Part shown: piece by piece, positions 27,964-38,424 of the stretch
Numbering within the stretch: the first letter of the stretch is position 1
How the letters are laid out: every line of letters begins with the position of its first letter
Source: Chitinophagia bacterium
GTDB lineage: Bacteria; Bacteroidota; Bacteroidia; Chitinophagales; Chitinophagaceae
Direction of reading: 5' to 3'
Assembly: GCA_009928005.1 (NCBI GenBank)
Contig: RFVO01000002.1
Coordinates: 1 to 64,000 of the forward strand
Length of the DNA: 64,000 bases
The notes under the pieces: model-generated
The model's database searches: none
Told to the model about the DNA's origin: nothing
What the model saw: the letters and a program-made list of their open reading frames with translations, nothing else
Program-made: the position numbers and the translations under genes

Positions 27964-27995
27964 CAAAAATAGGTGGTGAATTGCGAGAAAAACAA
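27964..27995 (-). promoter_or_regulatory. Bacteroidota-type promoter for tsaB
   Basis: On the minus strand: TTG (27995-27993), 21 nt spacer, TATTTTTG (27971-27964). Confidence 0.65.
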
Positions 27996-28020
27996 GAAAT
28001 TGCAATCTTAATTCAATATT

Positions 28021-28407
28021 ATGTCAAAAGAAATCATTCAATCAAGTAAAGTGCCTACACCCATTGGCCCTTATAGTCAAGCAGTCATTGCTAACGGGTT
28101 TTTATTTGCAAGCGGTCAGGTAGCATTTAATCCTGCTACTGGCGAATTAGTCTTAAGTGATATCCAAGCAGAGACTAGACAAGTTATGGAAAATATCAAG
28201 GCTATCTTAGATGAAGCGAAACTAAGTTTTGCCAACGTAGTAAAGACTACCATCTTTTTAAGTGATATGCAATTGTTTGCACAAGTCAATGAAGTATATG
28301 GCAGTTATTTTACAGCTAATTTCCCAGCACGTGAAACAGTGGCTGTAAAAACATTACCCCGTAATGTTAATATAGAAGTAAGTATTACAGCAGTGGTTAC
28401 TTTATAA
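28021..28407 (+). CDS. ridA: RidA family reactive intermediate/imine deaminase
   Basis: IGPYSQAVIANGFLFASGQVAFNPATGEL, ARETVAVKTLPRNVNIEVSITAVV. Confidence 0.95.
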   Translation: MSKEIIQSSKVPTPIGPYSQAVIANGFLFASGQVAFNPATGELVLSDIQAETRQVMENIKAILDEAKLSFANVVKTTIFLSDMQLFAQVNEVYGSYFTANFPARETVAVKTLPRNVNIEVSITAVVTL

Positions 28408-29335
28408 TAAACTGATAACTTGTTTTCAAAACTAAATTTTGATAGGGCTTCATTAGTTGAAGCCCTATTTTATTATTAAAACAGTTGGGTATTCCGCTTA
28501 AATTTTCAATAGCAATACTTTTTCTATCTGCAGGTGTATATAATTGTAAATAAGGGTAGTTCATTAGCGGCTGAATAATTAATTCATATTTTTCATTTTC
28601 AAGTACACAGGTATTTTCGGTAGCATCTACTTTATAGCAGTTATCTAAATGAAGGGCTCCTATTTTTTTACTTATTACAAATTCATTTTCATCTATTATT
28701 TTTCCTGTAGGTAGCAGCATTTCATTGTACTCAATTTTTCCATTTGCTTTTAATTTTATAAAGGTATCATTGACACTATTATCTAATTTAAAATAAGGAT
28801 GCCACCCATCCATCATAGGAATGGTTGATTCACTTAGATTGGTGATGATGGTTTCTACACTTACTAGATTATTTTTATGCAATTGCCATTTTATGAGTGC
28901 TGTATATGCAAAAGGGAAGCCCTTGTCAGTAGCTTTATAATGGTATTTTAAATTAAGATAAGCGCCATGGTCATCTGTTTTATTTAATTCAATACTATAC
29001 ACAGCGTCATACAAAATACCATGAAGGGCATGTTTTTCATGGTAAAACTTTTCTATGGTATAGGTAATTTCTTTAAATATATACTGCCCATTTTCGATAC
29101 GACATGAGAACGGACTCATTTTTCCTCCTCTAAATCCATTTTTTTCAAACTCGACCCAGCCTTTTGAAAAATCATTGCCCTCTACAATTTCTATTAATTT
29201 TGAATTATCCATTACCTGCCAGCTATTTAATAAAGCCCCCTTGGTGGCTATTTCTATAACGGTCTTACTGCTTGTATCTATTAATCGAACTAGTTCAAAA
29301 TGGCTAATGGGTACAATTTGAATTTCAAAAGACAT
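28397..29335 (-). CDS. Aldose 1-epimerase family protein
   Basis: DGWHPYFKLD, galactose mutarotase-like fold residues; overlaps ridA tail-to-tail by 11 bp. Confidence 0.82.
   Translation of the reverse strand: MSFEIQIVPISHFELVRLIDTSSKTVIEIATKGALLNSWQVMDNSKLIEIVEGNDFSKGWVEFEKNGFRGGKMSPFSCRIENGQYIFKEITYTIEKFYHEKHALHGILYDAVYSIELNKTDDHGAYLNLKYHYKATDKGFPFAYTALIKWQLHKNNLVSVETIITNLSESTIPMMDGWHPYFKLDNSVNDTFIKLKANGKIEYNEMLLPTGKIIDENEFVISKKIGALHLDNCYKVDATENTCVLENEKYELIIQPLMNYPYLQLYTPADRKSIAIENLSGIPNCFNNKIGLQLMKPYQNLVLKTSYQFIIK
28442..28477 (+). terminator. Putative ridA terminator located inside the convergent epimerase CDS
   Basis: ATAGGGCTTCA (28442-28452) / TGAAGCCCTAT (28458-28468), perfect 11 bp stem, then TTTATTATT. 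Confidence 0.7.
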
Positions 29336-29398
29336 GGTAAATTGTTTGAGTGGAAAATTAAAACTATTCTATTAACTTTGGATTGTAATAAATAAAAT

Positions 29399-29971
29399 AT
29401 GTATAAAAGTTTATTTTTCGCATTGCTGTTCATCTCTTTAGCTAGTTATAGTCAAAAAGGGAATAAATATGATAGTACCGTTAAAATGGGTAAAGCCGGT
29501 TATCGTATTACTTGTATGAACAGAAACATGGATCGTAATACCTTAAATATTAGACCCATTGGTTTTAAATCTGAAGTAAGAGAAGCTAATTTAGAATTAA
29601 GGGGTAGAGTGGTTTCAACCGAAATAGACGATTTAAACAATGATGGATTTCCCGATATTATTATTTTCGTAATGGATGCCAATAATAAATTAAGCCTTTT
29701 TAGTATTGCATCAAGAGATAATGAAAGAATAGAACCTATTTATTTTCCAGATATCACCAATGATATGCAATTAAGTAAAGGCTATAGAGGTAAGGATGAA
29801 TATAAATTAGTGGAAGGGGTACTTTTTAGAAAGTTTCCCATTTTTGAAGCAGATACCGCTATTAAAACTCCTACTAATAAAGTTAGACAAATTATGTATC
29901 GTGTAGTATCAGGTGACCAAGGTACATGGCGATTTAAATCTTTCAGGAGTTTTGATTTAGTAGCGGAGTAA
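29399..29971 (+). CDS. Hypothetical exported protein with an FG-GAP/VCBS-like DLNNDGFPDI motif
   Basis: Signal peptide, IDDLNNDGFPDIIIFVMD. Confidence 0.7.
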   Translation: MYKSLFFALLFISLASYSQKGNKYDSTVKMGKAGYRITCMNRNMDRNTLNIRPIGFKSEVREANLELRGRVVSTEIDDLNNDGFPDIIIFVMDANNKLSLFSIASRDNERIEPIYFPDITNDMQLSKGYRGKDEYKLVEGVLFRKFPIFEADTAIKTPTNKVRQIMYRVVSGDQGTWRFKSFRSFDLVAE

Positions 29972-29974
29972 TCT

Positions 29975-32185
29975 TTACTCACCTTTTGTAATGACTATTT
30001 TTCCAACGGATTTTTCATTACCCATATCATCTCTTACAAATACAAGGTAAATGCCAGTGGCTACTTTATGGCCAGTTAATGATTTTCCATCCCAAATAGC
30101 TTGTCCACCTAAAGCACGAGTTTCAAATATTAAGCTTCCGCTGATATCCGTTATTTTCACTAGTGCATTTTCTACAAGACTTCTAAATGCAATTGGTCCA
30201 TTGTAAGTAGGCGGCACTGGGTTAGGAAAAATTTTAATTTCACTTTGTATTGAACTACCTTCAGTAGCAAAGCCTCTATAACTTACCATTTCGTTAGCCG
30301 TATTAAAAAATACATTACCATAGCTAGGCTCTATAAGAATTTGTAAAATGGTATCGTTAGGAAGGGGGCTGTTATTTTTTGTAAAATGTTCAATAATAGA
30401 ACTTCCATCTGCACTTAATAACCATGCTCCATTTTGGGTACCCACCCATTTTCTGTTTGCTCCATCTACGGCAATACAATTCACAGATTCTCTTTGCAAT
30501 AATAACCCTAAAAATCCATTACTGTTTTTAATAGTTGGTATATAGGCGTCACATACATCTTTGCTAATATCTCCACAATTAAAAATGCCAATACCATTAT
30601 CGGTACCTACCCAAATGGCACCTGCATTATCCATAGCAACACTTAAAACAGTATTACTGGGTAAATTTCCTGAAGACTTTGATGTATTTAATTGTTTCCA
30701 AATGGAGGTACTAAAATATTTATTGGATTGATAAACATAAAGTCCTTGATTCGCGGGGCCTGGAATCCAAGCTTGACCTTGACTACCAACGACCATTTTC
30801 TTTAATCCATTTTTTAAATAATTAATGGGTAGTGGAATGCTAGTCCATTTATTGTCTTGTTTTTGAACAAGACCTTGTCCGTCTTGTAGCCCCCAAAAAG
30901 TATTATCCTTTGAAAATTGAATTTGTGTAAAATTTCCAGGTACCGTATTGGGACTTATGGTTTCAAAACTATTTGAACTTATATTATAATGTAAAATAGT
31001 AGCTGCTGATGCAAACCACCAACTATTGTCTATTGGGTCAATGCATGCAGTCGAAAGTAGGGGTAAATTATTATCATTTATTTTGGTATAATTTTTCCAA
31101 CCCGCATCACTATAGCTACTAAAACCACCTATCTTTTCTCCAAAAGGAGCTAACAAATAATCACTGTTTACAAAACTACTACCTCTTATTTTTTCAGCAG
31201 GGCCACCTAGGTTTATATTTTTAGTCTCCGTATTTTTTATAATTAAACCATTCAAGCTGTCAGCTATCCAAATGGTATTTTGGTCTATGGCCATGTCTAC
31301 TGGCAAGGCTAAAAAACTTTTATTAAGAATTTTAGTAATAGTATTATCCGTATTTAAATTTACTAAGCTTCCGTTGGTACCATCCGATTGAATGATATAT
31401 AAACCATCTTTATGCGCAATTGCATTATTGATTGAGTCATTGTTTGTTTGGTAAATAGGAGTAATTAAGGGTAATTGATAAATATACTTATTACCTATGG
31501 CGTAAATAGTATTATTAAAACAGCTTAATTTTTTAAGATTTGGATATCCATATATTTTTTTCCATTGGTTACTTGTTATATAATTATTTTTTAAAGCTGT
31601 GCTAAATAAGCCCTCTTCAGTTAAGGCATACAAACTATCGGTTGTGCTAATTGTTTGATAAGTGATAATTGATTGTCTGGTATTATTGGTAAACCAAGTA
31701 TCTTTTATTTCATGTTTAATTAAGTCCACTACCACAATGCCAAAATTAGTAGAAACAAGTGCCCATGGCCCAAGTATTTGAATAGAGTTTATTTTTTTAT
31801 TTGCATATACTTTTGACAAGTAAATATCGGCAATAGTGAAAATTTCATCTCCTTTTACTAAATCTATATTGCTATTCTTATAAGCTATCATTAACTGCGA
31901 CTGTATGGGGTCCCAGGCAATACTTGAAACTTCTATTTCATGTAGCCCATTCGATTTACCTAATAATTGAATATTATTTTTTGCATCAATACTAAATACT
32001 TGATTAGTAGTTGCCCCATATAAATTATCGCCTTTTACAACATGCAATACGCTTTTATTATTGTAATGCTCTCTCCATTGTCCTAGCGGTCCAATAGATG
32101 TTTGAGCAGATGCCTGCAGATAAATGCTTAAACAACATAAACCTAAAAAACATTTTCTGAATATTTTTTTAGTTAAGTGAGGCAT
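29975..32185 (-). CDS. porZ: PorZ-like T9SS accessory beta-propeller protein with C-terminal sorting domain
   Basis: GQWREHYNNKSVLHVVKGDNLYGATTNQVFSID; repeated propeller motifs; C-terminal IKIFPNPVPPTYNGPIAF...GIYLVFVRDDMGNEKSVGKIVI. Confidence 0.82.
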   Translation of the reverse strand: MPHLTKKIFRKCFLGLCCLSIYLQASAQTSIGPLGQWREHYNNKSVLHVVKGDNLYGATTNQVFSIDAKNNIQLLGKSNGLHEIEVSSIAWDPIQSQLMIAYKNSNIDLVKGDEIFTIADIYLSKVYANKKINSIQILGPWALVSTNFGIVVVDLIKHEIKDTWFTNNTRQSIITYQTISTTDSLYALTEEGLFSTALKNNYITSNQWKKIYGYPNLKKLSCFNNTIYAIGNKYIYQLPLITPIYQTNNDSINNAIAHKDGLYIIQSDGTNGSLVNLNTDNTITKILNKSFLALPVDMAIDQNTIWIADSLNGLIIKNTETKNINLGGPAEKIRGSSFVNSDYLLAPFGEKIGGFSSYSDAGWKNYTKINDNNLPLLSTACIDPIDNSWWFASAATILHYNISSNSFETISPNTVPGNFTQIQFSKDNTFWGLQDGQGLVQKQDNKWTSIPLPINYLKNGLKKMVVGSQGQAWIPGPANQGLYVYQSNKYFSTSIWKQLNTSKSSGNLPSNTVLSVAMDNAGAIWVGTDNGIGIFNCGDISKDVCDAYIPTIKNSNGFLGLLLQRESVNCIAVDGANRKWVGTQNGAWLLSADGSSIIEHFTKNNSPLPNDTILQILIEPSYGNVFFNTANEMVSYRGFATEGSSIQSEIKIFPNPVPPTYNGPIAFRSLVENALVKITDISGSLIFETRALGGQAIWDGKSLTGHKVATGIYLVFVRDDMGNEKSVGKIVITKGE

Positions 32186-35033
32186 AAATGGCGTCTTGAA
32201 TTTTAGCCCTTATATTTGATTCACTAAAAGCTTTATTGTCTCTTGTAGGATACACTCTATTAGATAGAAAAATAAATAATAATTCTTTTTCAGGATCGGC
32301 CCAAACACAAGTACCTGTAAAGCCTGTATGGCCAAAAGTGCTAGGGGATGCGCTTAAGCAAGGATATGGATCTTTAGAAGTGGTATTATTTTTTTCGGGC
32401 TTATCAAAGCCTAAACCACGACGACTATTTTCAGTATTATAAGATGTAAATAAATCAACAGTACTTTGATTAAAGTAATTTTTCCCATTCCAAGAACCTT
32501 TATTTAAAAGCATGAGATATAATTTAGCTAAATCGCTTGCATTGCTAAATAAACCTGCATGCCCTGCAATACCTCCCATGACGGAAGCGCCTTCATCATG
32601 CACAGCACCTTGTATTAATTCGTGTCGGTAGTAGTTGTCTACTTCAGAGGCAGCAATATTATTTACAGTAGTTTTTGTTAAGGGTAAAAACCCCGTAGAC
32701 TGCATTTCTAATGGTGCATAAAATTGTTGAGTTGCATAATCTTGTAAACTCATGCCTGTTACTTGTTCTACAATCATGCCTAAGAAAATAAAATCATTAT
32801 CGCTATATATATATTTACCAGGTGTGGTCACTGGGCTTCTTAAAATTTTATTTTTAATCGTATCGTCCCATTTATCTAATAAATATTTAGAAGGAGTTAT
32901 CATTTTATGATGACTATTGTCGGGTATTTTTGTAATGAGTCCATTGAGGTAGTCCCCAGTGGGACTCAATAATGCTTCATAAAATTTGATATAAGGAAAA
33001 AGACCTGCTTGATGCAGCAGTAAATCCTTTAAAGTAATTGAGGCTTTCGCATTACCTACCACCCATGGTAAATAGTCACCGATGGTTTTATTAATATCTA
33101 CCTTACCTTCTTCTACTAATTTCATAATAGATACGGTTGTAGCACTTACTTTAGTTACTGAAGCTAAGTCATAATAAGTGTCTAAGCTAACAGGTGTAGA
33201 ACCATCACCAGCAGTATAACCATATGCTTTATTGAAAATAATTTTATTTTTCTTCGCTACTAATATCTGACAACCCGGGAAAGCTTTTTTTTCAATGGCC
33301 TCTTTTACCATCGTATCAATAAAAGATAAATTAGGTGCAGTAGCTTCTATTGAACTTGTACTTGATTCCAAGGGATGACTACCAGTGCTATAGGGCAAGT
33401 CCTCACTTACTGTAACTGGTAACTCGCCTGTAGCTTGTATCTTACCTTCGATCCAATGAAGTACAGCTTCTTGTGTAAAGGCATTATCCTCGTAGGCAAA
33501 TAAAATATTTTGAATTTTACTAAAATCACCTACTGCATAAGGGTTGCCAAATATTAAATGAAACCAATTATCAGGATGTGCTTCATTTAAAAATTGAAGC
33601 ATTGGACTAGGTATTTCAAAATGATTAGCAGGTTTGCGGTTATAATTATGTAAACCCACAATGACTTGTTCGAACTTTGTCAATGATTTTTTGACTGTTT
33701 CAAGAGCGCTGCTATCTTTAGCGTTGATATAAAATATTTGAAAACCGTATTTTTCCGTAAGTGTTTTAGTTAATAAGTTAGGCTGACTTAAATTCAAAGC
33801 AATATAGGCTGTCTTTTTTTGAAGCCCCATACTATTTTGTATGCTAGGTTTTACAAAACTAAGTGACTGCGCAGCCATTTGAGATTTAAGAGCTCCTACC
33901 GATTTATTTAAATCTGCAATAATATTAGTGGTGTCTATAGGTTGAAAATTATTCAAACCATATTTATATTTTGCAGCTAATATTTTTTTAACTCTTTGAT
34001 CAATATCTTTTTTAGTAATACGTTTTTCTTTAATAGCCAGTTTTATTCTTTCTATAGACTCTCCAATATCTCCTGGTAAGCATAGCATATCATTACCTGC
34101 AAGTATGGCTTGCACATTGGCTTCACCTCTAGGAAAATAATTACTAATGGCTTTCATATCTAAAGCATCAGTAACTGTAATACCATTGAATCCTAAATCT
34201 TTTTTTAGTAAATCATGAATTGCTTTTGAAGATAAAGAAGTTGCATACTTGGGTCTGTTGTCAATAGCAGGGACAGATAAATGCCCAACCATCACCGATT
34301 CTATACCTGCGTCAATTAAGGCTTTGAAAGGAGCTAATTCCATTTCTGAAAGTTGCTCCATATTTTTATTAATCATAGGAATATCAACATGAGAATCAAC
34401 TGATACATCACCATGTCCTGGAAAATGTTTAGCAGTGGCCATTACACCATTGTCTTGTAAACCTTTCATATAGGCAATACCATGTTGTATAACTCTTTGT
34501 TTATTTTGACCAAAGCTTCGATCATTTATAACGGGGTTACTTGGATTATTATTAATGTCTACATCTGGCGCATAATTCACTTGTATGCCTAATCTTTTAC
34601 ATTGAGCTGCTACAGCAGCTCCCATTTGATATACTAGTTGATCAGCTGAAATAGCTCCTAAAGAAAGTTGTCTAGGAAACATTTCAACGCTATCAAGTCG
34701 CATACCAACACCCCATTCTGCATCCATGGTTATAAGAAGTGGTGTTTTAGCGATAGATTGATAATAGTTTGTTTGAAGAGCTTCTCTAACAGGACCTCCT
34801 TGAAAAAAACATAAACCACCTACATTGTATTTTTTAATAAGTTCTATTAGGGTATCTATTTTTTTTGCATCCCAATTACTATGTGCTCTAATAATCATTA
34901 ATTGAGCAATTTTTTCCTCTAATGACAATTGCTTAAATTGGTTTTTAATCCATTTTTTTTCTTCTTTGCTTTGCGCAAAGCCCTGTGCAATAAATAATAA
35001 GGAAAGTGTGATAATGAGTGCTATTTTTTTCAT
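32169..35033 (-). CDS. Bifunctional GH3 (NagZ-like) glycosidase fused to a serine beta-lactamase-family domain
   Basis: ATAKHFPGHGDVSVDSHVDIP (GH3/NagZ), then DLASVTKVSATT (SxxK) and YSDNDFIFLG (YxN region). Confidence 0.93.
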   Translation of the reverse strand: MKKIALIITLSLLFIAQGFAQSKEEKKWIKNQFKQLSLEEKIAQLMIIRAHSNWDAKKIDTLIELIKKYNVGGLCFFQGGPVREALQTNYYQSIAKTPLLITMDAEWGVGMRLDSVEMFPRQLSLGAISADQLVYQMGAAVAAQCKRLGIQVNYAPDVDINNNPSNPVINDRSFGQNKQRVIQHGIAYMKGLQDNGVMATAKHFPGHGDVSVDSHVDIPMINKNMEQLSEMELAPFKALIDAGIESVMVGHLSVPAIDNRPKYATSLSSKAIHDLLKKDLGFNGITVTDALDMKAISNYFPRGEANVQAILAGNDMLCLPGDIGESIERIKLAIKEKRITKKDIDQRVKKILAAKYKYGLNNFQPIDTTNIIADLNKSVGALKSQMAAQSLSFVKPSIQNSMGLQKKTAYIALNLSQPNLLTKTLTEKYGFQIFYINAKDSSALETVKKSLTKFEQVIVGLHNYNRKPANHFEIPSPMLQFLNEAHPDNWFHLIFGNPYAVGDFSKIQNILFAYEDNAFTQEAVLHWIEGKIQATGELPVTVSEDLPYSTGSHPLESSTSSIEATAPNLSFIDTMVKEAIEKKAFPGCQILVAKKNKIIFNKAYGYTAGDGSTPVSLDTYYDLASVTKVSATTVSIMKLVEEGKVDINKTIGDYLPWVVGNAKASITLKDLLLHQAGLFPYIKFYEALLSPTGDYLNGLITKIPDNSHHKMITPSKYLLDKWDDTIKNKILRSPVTTPGKYIYSDNDFIFLGMIVEQVTGMSLQDYATQQFYAPLEMQSTGFLPLTKTTVNNIAASEVDNYYRHELIQGAVHDEGASVMGGIAGHAGLFSNASDLAKLYLMLLNKGSWNGKNYFNQSTVDLFTSYNTENSRRGLGFDKPEKNNTTSKDPYPCLSASPSTFGHTGFTGTCVWADPEKELLFIFLSNRVYPTRDNKAFSESNIRAKIQDAIYASLN

Positions 35034-35090
35034 GCGTAATTTTTTTTACAATAGTTTTTTATAACAATTGTTGGTATTGCAATTTAAGGA

Positions 35091-35125
35091 TAAAAAAAAA
35101 CTTACCCTAGGTTAGGTAAGCTTTT
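35091..35125 (-). terminator. Putative intrinsic terminator downstream of the DUF5606-like gene
   Basis: CTTACC / GGTAAG stem (35101-35120) with a 9-nt T tract on the minus strand (35092-35100). Confidence 0.7.
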
Positions 35126-35154
35126 TATATTAGTTAATAGGGGTATGAAAAGTG

Positions 35155-35565
35155 CTACTCAGCTTTGGCCTCGTCATCTGCCTCAGGCAAAGTTGGTTCT
35201 ACCTTATGCTTTTGCAGTTGCGCAAACCATTTTACCATTTTTTTCATATCACTTGGATATACTCTGGTAAAGTCCATATTTGGGAAAGTTTTTTTAAAGT
35301 AACTTTCAACTGCTTTAGGATCTTTCTCATTGGGTAATGCCTCCTTAGATTTACCCATGGCAATAAATACTTCCGCTAAAAATACGTTTTCGCGGGTAGT
35401 AAATACCTCAATGCTCTCTAAATGAGAGAACTGGTGTGTCCTAGAGCTAATGAATTGAGTGGTATCATTTTCTAGTGATTTAGCTATCGCGCCATCGCTT
35501 TTACTGGTCAATAATTCAAATAACCCTGATAGGCCAGACACGGCGATTAGTTTGCTGTATTCCAT
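35155..35565 (-). CDS. DUF5606-like conserved protein
   Basis: MEYSKLIAVSGLSGLFELLTSKSDGAIAKSLENDTTQFISSRTHQFSHLESIEVFT. Confidence 0.75.
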   Translation of the reverse strand: MEYSKLIAVSGLSGLFELLTSKSDGAIAKSLENDTTQFISSRTHQFSHLESIEVFTTRENVFLAEVFIAMGKSKEALPNEKDPKAVESYFKKTFPNMDFTRVYPSDMKKMVKWFAQLQKHKVEPTLPEADDEAKAE

Positions 35566-35659
35566 AAATTCGGTGTAGTTTTTTACGGGCGCAAATTACT
35601 GAAAAACACCCAATTTTCGTTTTTTAAACTACCTTTGTTTATCAATAAAACTAAAGGGT

Positions 35660-36859
35660 ATGCCAGGTTTTGAAATGTTTGGAGCAGAAGAAAAAAAAGA
35701 AGTAAATGAGGTCCTAGAGACCGGTATTCTTATGCGTTATGGCTTTGATGGTCCTCGAAAAGGGATTTGGAAATCAAAGGAGCTAGAAAAGGCTATTTGT
35801 AGCCGCTTTGGTACTGGATATGCACAGTTAACTTCCAGTGGTACCGCGGCTTTAACCACTGCCATGGTTTCATTAGGTATAGGTGTTGGCGATGAGGTTA
35901 TTATGCCAGCATTTACTTTTGTAGCAAGTTTTGAAGCCATTTTAAGTGTAGGTGCTGTGCCAGTTTTAGTTGACATTGATAGCACACTTACCTTAGACCC
36001 GGCGGCAGTGGAAGCGGCTATTACGCCTAAAACAAAATGTATTATGCCCGTGCATATGTGCGGATCTATGGCCGATTTAGATGCCTTAAAAGCTATCTGC
36101 GATAAGCATAAATTAATTTTATTAGAAGATGCTTGTCAAAGTATCGGAGGTACTTATAAAGGGAAAGCATTAGGTACTATTGGACATGCGGGAACTTTTT
36201 CTTTTGATTTTGTAAAAACAATTACTTGTGGTGAAGGAGGTGTGGTTATGACAAATAGCAAAGAAGTTTATATTAAAGCAGATGCCTACACTGATCATGG
36301 TCACGATCATTTAGGTGTAGATAGAGGAGCCGATTTACATCCTTTTTTAGGCTATAATTTTAGAATTAGTGAATTGCATGCTGCAGTGGGTCTTGCACAA
36401 ATAAAAAAATTAGATCAGTTTTTAGCAATACAAAAAAGGAACAATCAAATTTTAAAATCTTATGTAGAGAAAGTACCAGGCATTGCATTTAGAACAGTGC
36501 CCGACCCTGCAGGAGATAGTGGAAGTTTCTTAACTTGGTTTTTGCCATCACAGGAAGCCACCGAAAAAGTGATTGAGGCAATGAAGCAAGCTAATATTTT
36601 AGCAGGTAATTTTTATTGGTATGCTAATAACTGGCATTATATTAAAAAATGGGCACATCTTAAAAATGTACAAAGCTTATCTGCTTTAAACGATGCGCAA
36701 CAAAAAGCACTTACTGCATTAAGTACAAAATCTTTTGAAAAAAGTGATGCTATTATAAGTAGGTGTATTTCCACTGCAATAAGTTTAACTTGGACCGAAG
36801 CGCAAGTACATGAAAAAGGAGCAGCATTTTTAAGCGTGATAGAAAAAGCAATTTCTTAA
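35660..36859 (+). CDS. DegT/DnrJ/EryC1/StrS family aminotransferase
   Basis: LTSSGTAALTTAMVSLGIGVGDEVIMPAFTFVAS, EDACQSIGGTYKGKALGTIGHAGTFSFDFVKTITCGEGG. Confidence 0.93.
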   Translation: MPGFEMFGAEEKKEVNEVLETGILMRYGFDGPRKGIWKSKELEKAICSRFGTGYAQLTSSGTAALTTAMVSLGIGVGDEVIMPAFTFVASFEAILSVGAVPVLVDIDSTLTLDPAAVEAAITPKTKCIMPVHMCGSMADLDALKAICDKHKLILLEDACQSIGGTYKGKALGTIGHAGTFSFDFVKTITCGEGGVVMTNSKEVYIKADAYTDHGHDHLGVDRGADLHPFLGYNFRISELHAAVGLAQIKKLDQFLAIQKRNNQILKSYVEKVPGIAFRTVPDPAGDSGSFLTWFLPSQEATEKVIEAMKQANILAGNFYWYANNWHYIKKWAHLKNVQSLSALNDAQQKALTALSTKSFEKSDAIISRCISTAISLTWTEAQVHEKGAAFLSVIEKAIS

Positions 36860-36869
36860 AGCAGCGATT

Positions 36870-38405
36870 ATGTCATTAGGCCAATCCTTGCAGCAAAGAC
36901 AATTACAAAGATTGTCGCCACAGCAAATACAACTGATGAAGTTGTTGCAAATTCCTACTGCCCAAATTGAACAAAGAGTAAAAGAAGAGTTGGAAGAAAA
37001 TCCGGCTTTAGAAATGAATGCCGATTTATTTGAAGGTGATATGGAAAAGTCGGTAGAAGAAATGCCTGACGATTTATTGCAAGGTAGTTTGGAAGAAGAA
37101 GAAGCGATTCCGGTAGATGAATTTGAAATGAGTAATGAAGAATTAAGTGATTATAGTTTTGATGATGAAGGAGATGTAGCTGATTACAAAACCAAGGACG
37201 ATTATTATCCAGAACTAGATAATGACAAAGTCATTCCCATTAGAGCAGAACAAAGCTTACATGAATTATTGATGGATCAGTTAAGTATGTTAGATTTGGC
37301 TGACCATGACTATAAAATTGCAGAACAAATAGTAGGAAGCTTAGATGATGATGGCTATTTGAGAAGAGCCTTGCAATCTATTGCAGATGATTTAGCTTTC
37401 AAACAAAGCATGTGGGTAGAAGAAAAAGAAATTGAAGCTCTTTTATTAAAAGTGCAGCAGTTTGATCCGCCGGGTATTGGTGCTAGGAACTTACAAGAAT
37501 GTTTATTAATTCAGTTGAGAAGAAAGCAAGCAGAATTAAAAGAAGAATCTCTGCAAGACCCTGCTGCAGATGAAATAAGAAAACTGGCTATTCTAGTTAT
37601 AGAAAAACATTTTGAAGAATTTACGCGCAAGCACTATGATAAAATTCAGAAGAGTTTACATTTAGAGGAGCTGCAAATGAAAGAAGTTTTGCATCAAATT
37701 ATTTCCCTCAACCCTAAGCCAGGGGCTGAGACGGGACATATGAGCGAGGCGGATAAATATATTATTCCTGATTTTACCGTGCTTATTAACAATGGCCATT
37801 TAGAATTAAGCTTGAATAGTCGTAATGCGCCACCCTTGATTATTAGCGATGATTATAAGTTAATGCTAAAAGAATACGAGCAGAGCAATAAGCAAGATAA
37901 ATCGCAGAAAGAAGCTGTATTTTTTATCAAACAAAAAATTGATGCTGCTAAATGGTTTATTGAAATGATTCAACAAAGGCAGCAAACCTTATTGCACACC
38001 ATGAAATCTATTTTGGTGCATCAGGAAGCATTCTTTTTGACGGGCGATACTACAAAATTAAAGCCGATGATTTTAAAAGACATAGCAGAAAAAACTGCTT
38101 TAGATGTCTCTACAGTAAGCAGGGTGGCGAATAGCAAATATGTGCAAACAGAATTTGGTACTTTCTTATTAAAATATTTTTTCAGCGAATCATTAACCAC
38201 CGATTCCGGAGAGGAGGTAAGTACCAAGGAAGTAAAGGCAATTTTAGAGGAATTATTAGAATCTGAAGACAAGCATAAGCCATTTAGTGATGATGAATTA
38301 ACAGAACTGTTGCAAGAAAAGGGCTATAATATTGCTAGAAGAACAGTTGCTAAATATAGAGAACAATTAAATGTACCTGTTGCTAGATTACGCAAAGAAT
38401 TGTAG
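36870..38405 (+). CDS. rpoN: RNA polymerase sigma-54 factor
   Basis: QLMKLLQIPTAQIEQRVKEELEENPALE, RRTVAKYREQLNVPVARLRKEL (RpoN box). Confidence 0.95.
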   Translation: MSLGQSLQQRQLQRLSPQQIQLMKLLQIPTAQIEQRVKEELEENPALEMNADLFEGDMEKSVEEMPDDLLQGSLEEEEAIPVDEFEMSNEELSDYSFDDEGDVADYKTKDDYYPELDNDKVIPIRAEQSLHELLMDQLSMLDLADHDYKIAEQIVGSLDDDGYLRRALQSIADDLAFKQSMWVEEKEIEALLLKVQQFDPPGIGARNLQECLLIQLRRKQAELKEESLQDPAADEIRKLAILVIEKHFEEFTRKHYDKIQKSLHLEELQMKEVLHQIISLNPKPGAETGHMSEADKYIIPDFTVLINNGHLELSLNSRNAPPLIISDDYKLMLKEYEQSNKQDKSQKEAVFFIKQKIDAAKWFIEMIQQRQQTLLHTMKSILVHQEAFFLTGDTTKLKPMILKDIAEKTALDVSTVSRVANSKYVQTEFGTFLLKYFFSESLTTDSGEEVSTKEVKAILEELLESEDKHKPFSDDELTELLQEKGYNIARRTVAKYREQLNVPVARLRKEL

Positions 38406-38424
38406 CTAAAACATAAACAGACTA

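Noticed and set aside
35630-35637. TACCTTTG box upstream of the DegT aminotransferase gene as a promoter
   Set aside because: The -7 match is good but no -33 TTG at suitable spacing was found, so it was not listed as a feature
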